64,000 nt of DNA, taken from positions 1 through 64,000 of the forward strand of contig JAJZES010000033.1 in NCBI GenBank assembly GCA_021845985.1. The letters are read 5' to 3'. Each line of letters opens with the position of its first letter. The first letter of the stretch is position 1. A model generated the notes under the pieces. The model was not told the origin of the DNA, ran no database searches, and saw nothing but the letters and a program-made list of their open reading frames with translations. The stretch comes from Pseudomonadota bacterium (lineage in GTDB: Bacteria; Pseudomonadota; Alphaproteobacteria; Acetobacterales; Acetobacteraceae). This document shows positions 56,489 to 64,000 of the stretch, piece by piece. A program made the position numbers and the translations under genes.

Positions 56489-57181
56489 TCAGCCGCCGAC
56501 CGGCTCGGTCGGGCGCAGTTCCGTCGGCCGCGGCTCGGTCGGGCGGGACGGAGTCGCATCGGTCAGCATCTCGATGCGTCCGGTGATCTGCCCGCCGTCT
56601 TCGACCTGCAGCCGCCGGCATCGCGCGGTGCCGAGCACCTTGCCACTCGCCCGCACCTGCAGGCTGCCGCGCGCGGTCAGCGTGCCGTCGATGGTGCCGG
56701 CGACCTCCGCTTCCTCGACCTCGACCTCGCCCTTGAAAATGCCGCCGGGCGCAATCGACAGTTCCGAGGCGTGGATCATCGACGCCTCAACGGTGCCTTC
56801 GACCACCAGCCGCTCGGCATCGGTCACCGTGCCCTGCAGGCTGATGCCGCGGCCGACGACCAGGGTGCGGCGCTCCGCCGCATCGCGGCCGGGCCGCCCG
56901 GCCTGGGCCATGACGGGCCGGGGAATGGCGGTTGTCTGCGCCGAACTCGGCGGCAGCGGGGCAGGGGCAAACGGGGCGCGACCCATGGCGGGTGCCTCCT
57001 TCAAGGGAACAGGACGAAACGGCGGCACGCCAAGGCCGGGATCGAACGGCCGGGCCGTCCCTCCGGCAGGTGTGTCCGATCTGACCGCACCGGGATAGGC
57101 CGCACCCGGCGCCGGGGTCGGCAGAGCAGACCCGGCCGGCTCGCCAGCCGGCAGGTCGTCGGGCTTGCGACGCTTGAACAC
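56489..57181 (-). CDS. bactofilin (polymer-forming cytoskeletal protein)
   Basis: 230 residues. A Pro-rich N-terminal region of about 100 residues precedes the DUF583 beta-helix, with repeated strand turns such as TLVVGRGISLQGTVTDAERL, VEGTVEASMIHASELSI, GEVEVEEAEVAGTIDG and TARGSLQVRASGKVLGTA. Bactofilins form filaments at the membrane that guide local cell-wall synthesis. The tail has three PTEPR/PTELR units from a 15-base repeat (about 56500-56545). Related to BacA of Caulobacter by fold; the exact role is unknown. Confidence 0.92.
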   Translation of the reverse strand: MFKRRKPDDLPAGEPAGSALPTPAPGAAYPGAVRSDTPAGGTARPFDPGLGVPPFRPVPLKEAPAMGRAPFAPAPLPPSSAQTTAIPRPVMAQAGRPGRDAAERRTLVVGRGISLQGTVTDAERLVVEGTVEASMIHASELSIAPGGIFKGEVEVEEAEVAGTIDGTLTARGSLQVRASGKVLGTARCRRLQVEDGGQITGRIEMLTDATPSRPTEPRPTELRPTEPVGG

Positions 57182-57243
57182 GGCCCCTCCGTTGCAATCA
57201 GGCGAACACGTCGTGTTTGGCGTATCACAGGCCAGTGTGACGG

Positions 57244-57267
57244 AACAACCCGCCGCCCGGGGTTGTT
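57244..57267. terminator. hairpin between the EI24 gene and the bactofilin gene
   Basis: AACAACCC and GGGTTGTT form an 8-bp stem with an 8-base loop just downstream of the EI24 gene stop (57272, minus strand). The T residues follow the stem on the plus strand rather than the minus strand, so its termination direction is unclear. Confidence 0.35.
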
Positions 57268-57271
57268 TCGA

Positions 57272-57949
57272 TTAGCTCATAAAGCGGTCGTCGGCGTGCA
57301 GCACATGCACCATCGCCGCGGTGCCGAGCACCGGCACCAGCAGGTTGAACAGCGGCACGATGCTGCCCAGCGCCATCAGCCCGCCCTGGGTCAGCGTCGG
57401 GGCGCGCCGGGTCCGATACAGTGCGATGGCCGCGCTGCGCGGCATCCGCCGCATGGCGACGGCGACGAACAGGCCGCGCCCGACCGCCCAGGCGGCAACC
57501 GCCCAGCCGAGCGGCGGCGCCACCGGCGCCAGCAGCGGGATCAGCGCCACGGCCAGCGTCAACAGCTGCAGCAACAAGACCTGCACCCCGAGCACCATGC
57601 CGTCCCAAAGCTGCGGCGCCAGCGGCGCCGGGCGCGCCGGCGGCAGGCCGGGATAGCAGCGGCGCTCCACCGCCGCCGCCACCCGATCGACGAATAGCAG
57701 CGCGATCACCGCCGCCACCGGCAGGAAGAAATAAAACGCCAGCAGCATCGCCCCGGCGCCGGTCGCCGCCGCGGCGATCCAGCCGATCCAGTCATGCCCG
57801 TGCGCCGCCGCCGCCAACACCCACAGCAGCAGCAGCGCCGCGCCGATGCCCCCCGCCAGCGTCCACAGCAGGCTGCGCAGCACCACGCCAAGGAAGGCCG
57901 GGTCGTCGAGTTGCGCCAGGGCGCGGAGCATGGGCGTGAACAGGGGCAT
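57272..57949 (-). CDS. EI24/CysZ-family membrane protein
   Basis: 225 residues with about five hydrophobic segments: LLWTLAGGIGAALLLLWVLA, a second pair around LLAFYFFLPVAAVIALLFVD, and C-terminal LTQGGLMALGSIVPLFNLLV. This matches the EI24 domain (DUF540), which includes the sulfate transporter CysZ. The conserved end TQGGLMALGSIVPLFNLLVP is typical. No cysteine-synthesis genes are nearby, so sulfate transport is not supported by context. It is divergent from the kinase gene with 68 bases between them. Confidence 0.82.
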   Translation of the reverse strand: MPLFTPMLRALAQLDDPAFLGVVLRSLLWTLAGGIGAALLLLWVLAAAAHGHDWIGWIAAAATGAGAMLLAFYFFLPVAAVIALLFVDRVAAAVERRCYPGLPPARPAPLAPQLWDGMVLGVQVLLLQLLTLAVALIPLLAPVAPPLGWAVAAWAVGRGLFVAVAMRRMPRSAAIALYRTRRAPTLTQGGLMALGSIVPLFNLLVPVLGTAAMVHVLHADDRFMS

Positions 57950-58017
57950 GCCAAGGGTCCTGCGGTTGCGGTGGTCGGGGGCGGGTGTTAGGCGGGCGGC
58001 ACGACAGGAGTAACGCG

Positions 58018-59013
58018 ATGACACAGGGCACGCCGGCACGCTTCGACATTCTCGGCATCGGCAACGCCATCGTCGATGTCGTCGCGCCGGTTGCCGAATC
58101 CCTGGTCTCCCGGCTGGCGATGCGCAAGGGCAGCATGACGCTGATCGACGCCGACGCCGCCGAACGCATTTATGCCGAGATGCCGCCGGGCCAGGAAGTC
58201 AGCGGCGGCTCGGCGGCCAATACCTGTGCCGTCGCCGCCGGCCTCGGCGCCCGCGTCGCCTATCTCGGCCGGGTGGCGCAGGATCAGCTCGGCGCGGTGT
58301 TCCGCCACGACATCGCCGCCGCCGGGGTGCATTTCCCGACGCCGCCGCTGGTCGGCGGCGCACCCACCGCACGTTGCCTGATCCTGGTCACCCCGGACGG
58401 CCAGCGCACCATGAACACCTTCCTCGGCGCCTGCGTCGCCTTCGGCGAGGCCGAGGTCGATGCCGAGGTGGTGCGGGATGCCGCGGTGACCTACATGGAG
58501 GGCTATCTGTTCGACGAGCCGGCGGCGCAGGCGGCGTTCCGCAGGGCGGCGGCGCTGGCGCATGCGGCGGGGCGGCAGGTGGCGCTGACCCTGTCGGACA
58601 CGTTCTGCGTCGATCGCCACCGCGCCGCTTTCCGCGCCCTGGTGCGCGAGGACATCGACATCCTGTTCGCCAACGAGGGCGAACTCGCCAGCCTGTATGA
58701 AGCCAATGATCTGGAGGACGCGCTCGCCGCGGTGGCGCGCGAGGTCGGCATCGCCGCGGTGACGATGAGCGAGGCGGGCAGCATCGTGCTGCGCGGGACG
58801 GAGCGGGTGGCGGTGGCGGCGGCACCGGCGCAGGTCGTCGATACCACCGGGGCAGGCGATGCCTATGCCGCCGGCTTCCTCGCCGCCTATACCGCCGGGC
58901 GCGGCCTTGCCGCCTGCGGCCGGCTCGGCAGTCTCGCCGCCGCCGAGGTGATCGGGCATTACGGCGCGCGGCTGACCCGCGACCTGCGCGCGGCGGCGGC
59001 GGCGCTCGACTGA
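58018..59013 (+). CDS. PfkB-family carbohydrate/adenosine kinase
   Basis: 331 residues. ACAGGAG lies just before ATG 58018. The N-terminal signature region FDILGIGNAIVDVVA and GGSAANTCAVAAGLG are typical of adenosine kinase-like members, and the catalytic base is Asp281 in DTTGAGDAYAAGF. It transfers phosphate from ATP to a nucleoside or sugar; adenosine kinase is the best guess because of the opening and the RTMNTFLGAC segment. It is a single gene before the small exported paralogues. Confidence 0.88.
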   Translation: MTQGTPARFDILGIGNAIVDVVAPVAESLVSRLAMRKGSMTLIDADAAERIYAEMPPGQEVSGGSAANTCAVAAGLGARVAYLGRVAQDQLGAVFRHDIAAAGVHFPTPPLVGGAPTARCLILVTPDGQRTMNTFLGACVAFGEAEVDAEVVRDAAVTYMEGYLFDEPAAQAAFRRAAALAHAAGRQVALTLSDTFCVDRHRAAFRALVREDIDILFANEGELASLYEANDLEDALAAVAREVGIAAVTMSEAGSIVLRGTERVAVAAAPAQVVDTTGAGDAYAAGFLAAYTAGRGLAACGRLGSLAAAEVIGHYGARLTRDLRAAAAALD

Positions 59014-59067
59014 TCGCAGGTTTGTCGGGCGCGTCGGCGAACTGCCCCGCGGCCGATCCGTTTCCTG

Positions 59068-59101
59068 TGTCGGGGCACGCCTGCGGGCGTGCCGGCCGAC
59101 A
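59068..59101 (+). promoter_or_regulatory. strong hairpin after the kinase gene and before the paralogue array
   Basis: GGCACGCC/GGCGTGCC form a perfect 8-bp inner stem with a 4-base loop. Outer TGTCGG/CCGACA arms extend it, with two unpaired G on the right. It ends 23 bases before the ATG at 59124. It may terminate the kinase transcript or structure the leader of the next gene. Confidence 0.4.
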
Positions 59102-59123
59102 CCGTCATCAAAGGAAACGACAC

Positions 59124-59705
59124 ATGCGCAAATCCCTGCTCGCCCCGGCGGCCGTGCTTGGCCTTGTTCTGACCGCCCCGCTCGGTGTTCCCGCGCTGGC
59201 GCAAAACACGCCAGCGGCGCCGCCCGCCGCGATGCCTGATGCGACCGGGCCGAGCCAGTCGGATGGCGGCGCGGCGCCCTATTTGCAGGCGGCGCAGACG
59301 GCGGTGCAGCATCATCGCGCGATGGCGGCGCGCGAGGCGCTTGAGCGTGCCGAGACCCGCATGCTCGATCGTTCGGTGATGCCGGCCAGCGCCAGCGAGC
59401 CGAACAGCACGCCGGCGGTGCAGCATATCTCCGAGGCGCTGGCGGCGGTACAGAAGCAGGACTGGCAGGCCGCCGGGACGCATATCGCGGATGCCATGAA
59501 GACGGCGCAGGCCGACAGCGGCGCCGCCCCGGCGATGGGCGGCGGCACGATGCCCGCCGGTTCGACCGCCGCCGGCATGTCCGGCACCCCGATGATGGGC
59601 AACGGCACGATGGGCAACGGCACGATGGGCAGCATGGGCCAGCAGCCGCCAGCCGGCGCGGCGACCCCGGCCGCCCCGGCCACCGGCGGCAGCACCCCGC
59701 AATAG
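59124..59705 (+). CDS. small exported protein, paralogue 1 of 3
   Basis: 193 residues. Signal peptide MRKSLLAPAAVLGLVLTAPL to ALA, then a helical core with YLQAAQTAVQHHRAMAAREA, LERAETRMLDRS and the second helix pair HISEALAAVQKQDWQAAGTH. The C-terminal third is low-complexity, with GNGTMGNGTMGS repeats rich in Met and Gly. The core repeats in the next two genes. An AAAGGAAACGAC site precedes the ATG. The helices resemble a single TPR-like unit, but no domain family is recognised. Location: periplasm or outside. Confidence 0.7.
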   Translation: MRKSLLAPAAVLGLVLTAPLGVPALAQNTPAAPPAAMPDATGPSQSDGGAAPYLQAAQTAVQHHRAMAAREALERAETRMLDRSVMPASASEPNSTPAVQHISEALAAVQKQDWQAAGTHIADAMKTAQADSGAAPAMGGGTMPAGSTAAGMSGTPMMGNGTMGNGTMGSMGQQPPAGAATPAAPATGGSTPQ

Positions 59706-59864
59706 AGCGCGATCACCTCACCCCGGCCTCGCGCCGCTGCGGGCCGGCAGATGTCCACAACTTCATGGCGGCTCCATAAACAGCCGCGCAACCATCGCGG
59801 TTGTGCTGCGTTCGTTACGGACGGGCACGCCGCGCGTGCCGCCAGAAACATACAGGAGACGACC

Positions 59865-60266
59865 ATGCGAACCATCATTGTGGCCTCGGCTGCCGTGCTC
59901 GGCGTCGTGCTCGCGGCCCCTGCCGGTTTTGCCCAGACGACCGCGACACCGGAACAGAATCTGTCGATGGCGCAGCAGGAGGCCGGGCAGCATCATCCGC
60001 TGCGCGCCATCCAGGCACTCGACCGTGCCGAGGCGGCGCTGCTGGAGAGCGGCGCGTCGATGGAACAGCGCTCACCGCGCGACGTCGCCAGCGAGGAACC
60101 GGAATCGGTGCGGCAGATCGCGCGGGCGCGTGAGGCGCTGCAAAACCGGCAGTGGGCGCAGGCCGATGACTATATCATGCAGGCGATGGGACATCCGAGC
60201 GTCAGTGGCAGCGACAGCGGGGCGGGCAAGCCGGCGGTCGGCAGCCAGCCGCAGAAGACCGAGTGA
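59865..60266 (+). CDS. small exported protein, paralogue 2 of 3
   Basis: 133 residues. Signal peptide MRTIIVASAAVLGVVLAAPA to GFA; AGGAGA precedes the ATG. The core has NLSMAQQEAGQHHPLRAIQA, LDRAEAALLES and QIARAREALQNRQWAQADDY, the same pattern as its two neighbours: a helix with LxRAExxLL, a variable loop, then ARAREA followed by W and A at fixed spacing. It ends in a short Ser/Gly-rich tail. Spacing of 159 bases from gene 1 allows its own promoter. Confidence 0.75.
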   Translation: MRTIIVASAAVLGVVLAAPAGFAQTTATPEQNLSMAQQEAGQHHPLRAIQALDRAEAALLESGASMEQRSPRDVASEEPESVRQIARAREALQNRQWAQADDYIMQAMGHPSVSGSDSGAGKPAVGSQPQKTE

Positions 60267-60372
60267 GACCAGGGGGGAGAGGATGCGCAGGTCGCTGATC
60301 GTCACGCGGCGGCGGCGCATCCTCGCCCTTGCCGGCCGGACCGGCCGGCGCCACGCCGGCAGGCGCGACAAG

Positions 60373-60753
60373 ATGCGTTCGACAGGTCTTGCCGCCGCCC
60401 TGTTCGGCGTGGCGCTCGCCGCCGCCGGCTGCGTGCGGATCGACACCGCCGGCTCGGCTCAGCCGGACCTGGCGGTGCTGCCGGCTGGCCAGCCGGCAAC
60501 CACCATCACCTATCTGCAGGCGGCCGGCGCCGCGGTCAGCGCCGAGCAGCCGCAGCGCGCCACCGCGGCACTCGACCGGGCGGAAACGCTGTTGCTCGAC
60601 ACTGCACCGCCGCCGGCGCCGTTCGGCGTGCCGCAAGACCCGCCGGTGATCCGCCAGATCGCGCGGGCGCGCGAGGCGATCATGTACCGCCACTGGCGCG
60701 AAGCGCAGACCTATATCAGCGAAGCGCTGCAGCACCCGTATATCGACAGATAG
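60373..60753 (+). CDS. lipoprotein, paralogue 3 of 3
   Basis: About 126 residues if the start is ATG 60373, which gives a lipobox AAGC at Cys20 (MRSTGLAAALFGVALAAAGC). A better Shine-Dalgarno (GGGGAGAGG) points to ATG 60283 instead, which would put 30 very basic residues in front. The mature part repeats the neighbours' core: TITYLQAAGAAVSAEQPQRA, LDRAETLLLDT and QIARAREAIMYRHWREAQTY. It is the only lipid-anchored member and ends 7 bases before the convergent racemase-fold gene. Confidence 0.72.
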   Translation: MRSTGLAAALFGVALAAAGCVRIDTAGSAQPDLAVLPAGQPATTITYLQAAGAAVSAEQPQRATAALDRAETLLLDTAPPPAPFGVPQDPPVIRQIARAREAIMYRHWREAQTYISEALQHPYIDR

Positions 60754-60760
60754 GCGTCCG

Positions 60761-61525
60761 CTATCCCGGCCGGGTGAACAGTCGCCCGAGTTCCGGCCGC
60801 GCCTCGGCGATGCCGGCCAGCCGCAGGGCGTGCCAGCCCATCGCATGGTTGCTGGAGGTCGCCGGGATGCCGATGCGCGCCTCCAGGGCGGCGACATGCG
60901 CGACCAGCCGCAGCGAGGTGCAGGAGACGAACAGCGCCTCTGCCCCGCTGCCCGCCGCCAGCGCCTCCGCCGCCGCCAGGATCGCCGCCGGGCTGATGCG
61001 CGCCACCCGCCGGTCATCCTCCTCGCCGAACGAGCCGATCGCCGTGACGGTGACGCCGCGCTGCTCGATATAGCGGCGGATGCCGGCATTGACCTCGGCC
61101 GAATAGGGCGTCAGCACGGCGATGCGCGTGGCGCCGAGGGCGCGGAACGCGGCGAAGGCGCCGCTCACCGGATTGGTCACGGCGATGCCCGGCCGCGCCT
61201 CGCGCACCCGCGCCGCGATCGTCGCCTCGCCCAGCACCATCGTCGCCGAGGTGCAGCCGAAGCCGATCACGTCGAGCGGCATGCCGGGCAGGATCAGCGC
61301 CGCCGCCGGCGCAATGAGCGGCTCCATGGCGCGCAGGGTCTGCGGGGTGATGGCGTTGTCGTTGTAGATGCGGCTGTGATAGACGCCGACCCCCGGCGCC
61401 GTGGTCATGATGCGCAACTCGTGTTCGAGCGTCTGGTCGGAGGCCAGCACGATCATGCCGATCGCCGCGCGGGCGGCGATTCCGGCATCGGTGTCGAACG
61501 GGAAATGGCGCGGCGCATCGTCCAT
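60761..61525 (-). CDS. Asp/Glu racemase-fold enzyme (maleate isomerase/arylmalonate decarboxylase group)
   Basis: 254 residues with the two active-site cysteines: Cys91 in GFGCTSATM and Cys202 in LFVSCTSLRLV. It begins IGMIVLASDQTLEHELRIM, which is typical of maleate cis-trans isomerases and EutA-type proteins rather than amino acid racemases. The middle has VTNPVSGAFAAFRALGATRI. The reaction is likely isomerisation or decarboxylation of a small dicarboxylic acid. ATG 61525 is chosen because the upstream frame is not family-like. No pathway genes flank it. Confidence 0.85.
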   Translation of the reverse strand: MDDAPRHFPFDTDAGIAARAAIGMIVLASDQTLEHELRIMTTAPGVGVYHSRIYNDNAITPQTLRAMEPLIAPAAALILPGMPLDVIGFGCTSATMVLGEATIAARVREARPGIAVTNPVSGAFAAFRALGATRIAVLTPYSAEVNAGIRRYIEQRGVTVTAIGSFGEEDDRRVARISPAAILAAAEALAAGSGAEALFVSCTSLRLVAHVAALEARIGIPATSSNHAMGWHALRLAGIAEARPELGRLFTRPG

Positions 61526-61571
61526 GGCATGATCGTAGCCGGTGGATTTCCCGGCTGACAACCGCCGCGGT

Positions 61572-63752
61572 TCAGCCGCGCCGCCGCTCCAGCGCGCCGA
61601 GCACGGCCTGGCGCAGCGCCGCGGCGTCGGTGGAAAAGCCGCGCGGCGCATCCGCGCTCAGCCGCCAGTGGCGAAAGCGGCCATCGCGCGGCAGCACGAA
61701 GGTCATGTGCTGGCCGCGCAGCCGGGCGATGGCGCTCTGCAAATGGCTGGGGAAGTTCAACGCCACCACCTGCGCGCCGATCGGGGCGAACAAGGCATCA
61801 TTCAGCCCGGCCTCGCCGATCACCAGCTCGGCCCGCGCCAGCAGCGACAGGCGCTGCTCCAGCGGCATCTGCCGCGGGTCGATAGCGACCACGCCGAGAT
61901 CGGCCAGCCCCGCCGCCAACCCGGCGATGTCGTCGACCTGCGCCGCCTCATCCTCGCCGCGCAGCAGGAACAGCCGCGTCGGCGGCCCGTGCCGCCCGGC
62001 CCGCTCGGTGATCGCGGCGATGGCGCGGTTGAACGCCGGATGCATCTGGTAGTCCTGCTGCATCATGCCGGGCAGCAGGATCGCCGGCGCGCGCAGGCCG
62101 GTGGTGTCGGCGTCATAGCTGATGGTGCCGTCCGCCAGGCCGAGCAGCCGGGCGAAGCCGGTGACATAGCGCGGCAGCGTCGTCGGCAGGGCCAGCAGGA
62201 AGTCCACGCCGGCATGGCGCAACTCGGCGGCGACGAACAGGCGCGGCAGCATCTCCAACAGGAAATAGCCATAGAGCAGGTTCGGATGCAGCGCGCTCAG
62301 CACCGGCGCGTCGCAATCCACCATCCGCACATCGGCGCGCGCCAGCGAGCCGCGATGGATCGGCGCCAGTCGGTGCGGCTCGGCCAGCATGTCGGCGCGC
62401 AGATAGGCGGGGAAACACTCCGCCGGGGCGATGAAGCGACCGTCGCGCACGATCAGGCCGGTGGCGTAGAGCGACGCGCCGGCGGCGGCATAGGCGAAGA
62501 CCGGCCCCGGCGGCGTCGCGGCGGCATGTTCGGCGACGAAGTCGGGCGGCAGCGCGGCGGCGTTGACGATCGGCGGCGCCGGCGGCGCGGCGACGGCGGC
62601 ATGCACCAGAATGCGTTGGTCGCCGCCGCTGCGGCCGAACATGGCGGCGTCCGTCACCGTGGCGAAGTGCGGCGCGGCATCGCCGCGCACCGTCGCCGGA
62701 TGCGGCGCATCAGTGTCGCGCAGCAGCAGGCGGATCGCCGCCTCCAGCCGGTCGGGCGGCACGGCATAGGTGCTGTTGGTGTCGCCGGTGGCGGCCGTGC
62801 TGGTGCCGGCCAGCATGCCGTAGTCCAGCTCGCACACCGCCGCCACCGACCAGAACGCCGGCTCGACGAAGAACGGGCTGAACAGTTGCAGCACCCGCGC
62901 GCCGGGGCGGCAGAACAGGATGTTGGTGGTGGCGGCGCCATGCTCGGCGATGACGAAGCGGGCGCGGCGCAGACAGCGGATCTGCTCGGCCAGGCTGGCG
63001 GCGGCGAAGTCGTGCACCGCGAAACCGGCGGCGGCGATGATCGGGCCGAGTTCGGCGAAATTGCTCACCTGCCGGGTGCCGCTGCCGCGATGCAGATAGA
63101 CCCGCTCGGCGCCGGCGGCGCCATCGTCGAGCGCCGCCGCCATCCGCTCGGCGGCGCTGGCGGCGAGCGGCAGCACGTCCCAGATCGACGGATTCTCCAT
63201 CAGCCACGCCTGCGCGAAGTGGCTCGCTCCGCCCGGCGGCAGCATCAGCACCTCGGCCGGGGCGATGCCGAGGGCGGCGAGGCAGGCGGTGCAGGCGGCG
63301 TTCGCCGGCAGCGTCGGCAACGCCAGCCGCAGGCCCGGCACATGCTCGCGCAGGCTCAGAAAGGCCAGCAGCTTGGGCACCACCTGCAGCAGGAAATGGC
63401 CGTAATTGCGCCAGCCGGCGGCGTGGCCGAGAAACACCGGGCCGGTCACCGGCACCGCCTCGGTCTCCTCCCGCAGCTTGAGATATTCATAGGGCCGCGC
63501 CCAGGCGATGGCGGCGTCGGGGTGGTCGGGGTGGATGAAATCGACCGTGTCGCGCAGCGCCGTGCCGCCGACGAACACCACGCCGTCGCTGTTGAGCACC
63601 TGCACGTCGTCGAAGGCGAAGGCCTCGGCGGCGGCGGCATGATAGAAGCGCATATCGGGGCTGCGCAGCGCCTGCTCCTGCGACGAGCGCGGCAGCTTCG
63701 CCAGATCGGCGAGGAAGGGCAGCGGCCGGTCGATGCGCGCCGGCGGCGCCAC
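61572..63752 (-). CDS. double-domain GT61-type (DUF563) glycosyltransferase
   Basis: At least 726 residues containing two similar halves. Each half has a GYFLLEMLPRLF- or HFLLQVVPKLLAF-like helix, a leucine-rich LALPT strand, then YLHRGSGTRQVSN or RLFLLRGEDEAAQ, and a late acidic motif: VIAEHGAATTNILFCRPGA in the first half and VIGEAGLNDALFAPIGA in the second. These match DUF563/GT61 glycosyltransferases. The second half has lost the HGA of the motif and may be inactive. The start at GTG 63752 is doubtful: the frame stays open and protein-like upstream to CTG 63833, which overlaps the preceding stop codon. Confidence 0.75.
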   Translation of the reverse strand: MAPPARIDRPLPFLADLAKLPRSSQEQALRSPDMRFYHAAAAEAFAFDDVQVLNSDGVVFVGGTALRDTVDFIHPDHPDAAIAWARPYEYLKLREETEAVPVTGPVFLGHAAGWRNYGHFLLQVVPKLLAFLSLREHVPGLRLALPTLPANAACTACLAALGIAPAEVLMLPPGGASHFAQAWLMENPSIWDVLPLAASAAERMAAALDDGAAGAERVYLHRGSGTRQVSNFAELGPIIAAAGFAVHDFAAASLAEQIRCLRRARFVIAEHGAATTNILFCRPGARVLQLFSPFFVEPAFWSVAAVCELDYGMLAGTSTAATGDTNSTYAVPPDRLEAAIRLLLRDTDAPHPATVRGDAAPHFATVTDAAMFGRSGGDQRILVHAAVAAPPAPPIVNAAALPPDFVAEHAAATPPGPVFAYAAAGASLYATGLIVRDGRFIAPAECFPAYLRADMLAEPHRLAPIHRGSLARADVRMVDCDAPVLSALHPNLLYGYFLLEMLPRLFVAAELRHAGVDFLLALPTTLPRYVTGFARLLGLADGTISYDADTTGLRAPAILLPGMMQQDYQMHPAFNRAIAAITERAGRHGPPTRLFLLRGEDEAAQVDDIAGLAAGLADLGVVAIDPRQMPLEQRLSLLARAELVIGEAGLNDALFAPIGAQVVALNFPSHLQSAIARLRGQHMTFVLPRDGRFRHWRLSADAPRGFSTDAAALRQAVLGALERRRG

Positions 63753-63829
63753 CGGCAGATGGCCGACATGCGCCCCCAGCGCGACCAGTTCGCGCAGGCC
63801 GGGGCCGACCGGCGGTTCGCGGGCGAGCT

Positions 63830-64000
63830 TCAGGCGCCGGCCTGCAGAGTATGGCGGCGCACCGCGGCGAGCGCATCCGGCGTGCTCCAGTCCGCGCCGC
63901 CCTCCAGCCGCGCCCGCTCGCGGCCCTGCGGGTCGAGCAGCAGGGTGGTCGGCAGACCGCGCAGCCCGAGCGCCTCGGCGGTGGCGGATTTCGGGTCGAG
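63830..64000 (-). CDS. thioredoxin-like (TlpA/ResA-type) protein, C-terminal part, cut by window edge
   Basis: The last 56 residues before TGA at 63830-63832. The segment ALGLRGLPTTLLLDPQGRE carries the cis-Pro loop of the thioredoxin fold followed by the strand-turn LDPQGR, and RLEGGADW completes the domain. This is the end of a TlpA/ResA-like disulfide reductase or peroxiredoxin-like protein; the CxxC active site would lie outside the window. It is directly upstream of the glycosyltransferase gene in the same direction. Confidence 0.75.
   Translation of the reverse strand, partial: LDPKSATAEALGLRGLPTTLLLDPQGRERARLEGGADWSTPDALAAVRRHTLQAGA

Noticed and set aside
59757..59766. TGTCCACAAC resembling a DnaA box
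   Set aside because: It has too many mismatches to TTATCCACA, is a single occurrence, and is far from dnaA.

Overview
The window is very G+C-rich and gene-dense. Its gene order points to an alphaproteobacterium, most likely a member of the Acetobacteraceae or a close Rhodospirillales relative. The pointers are the split proton-translocating transhydrogenase pntAA-pntAB-pntB, the rne / amiC / mrcA / prfB block, the dnaA-dnaN-recF-gyrB block beside rpsT, and a small cytoplasmic protein (25773-26381) of a kind I associate with Acetobacteraceae. The family call rests on recognition of these features, not on a search.

Left part (1-6507). A leftward operon joins a ligase-associated DEXH helicase, a nucleotidyltransferase/HEPN pair, PdeM, a DNA photolyase and a PPP-type phosphoesterase, mostly through 4-base ATGA overlaps. 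The MNT/HEPN pair sits inside this DNA-damage operon and has lower G+C than its surroundings. From 6508 to 18750 come a glycine-zipper lipoprotein, an acyl-CoA degradation trio (hydratase, dehydrogenase, SDR), an ornithine-type decarboxylase, a BrkB-family membrane protein, an aspartoacylase-like hydrolase, the transhydrogenase operon, and a KpsMT/Wzm-Wzt-type polysaccharide export ABC pair.

Middle (18750-36000). This holds a SPOR-tailed lytic transglycosylase, a DMT exporter, a DoeA/creatinase-like M24 protein, RNase E, a cell-wall amidase, PBP1A, and RF2 with an intact programmed +1 frameshift. tRNA-Thr, an MBL hydrolase, two tandem paralogous lipoproteins, a large alpha/beta hydrolase and an orphan DPPY methyltransferase follow.

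Right part (36000-64000). A carbohydrate-acid uptake and oxidation locus (LacI regulator, two 3-hydroxyisobutyrate-dehydrogenase-type enzymes, a ribose-type ABC transporter, a nucleotide-sugar-epimerase-fold dehydrogenase) carries two palindromic operators between its divergent arms. Next comes the replication block gyrB, recF, dnaN, dnaA and rpsT. After it are an Nramp-related transporter with altered metal motifs, a periplasmic binding protein, a P450, tRNA-Gly, tRNA-Tyr, a bactofilin, an EI24 membrane protein, a PfkB kinase, three tandem small exported paralogues, an Asp/Glu-racemase-fold enzyme, a double-domain GT61-type glycosyltransferase, and the tail of a thioredoxin-like protein.

I saw no CRISPR array, transposase, integrase or rRNA gene. 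The best leads for something new are the MNT/HEPN insertion in the repair operon, the three-gene exported paralogue family, the paired palindromes, and the methyltransferase.
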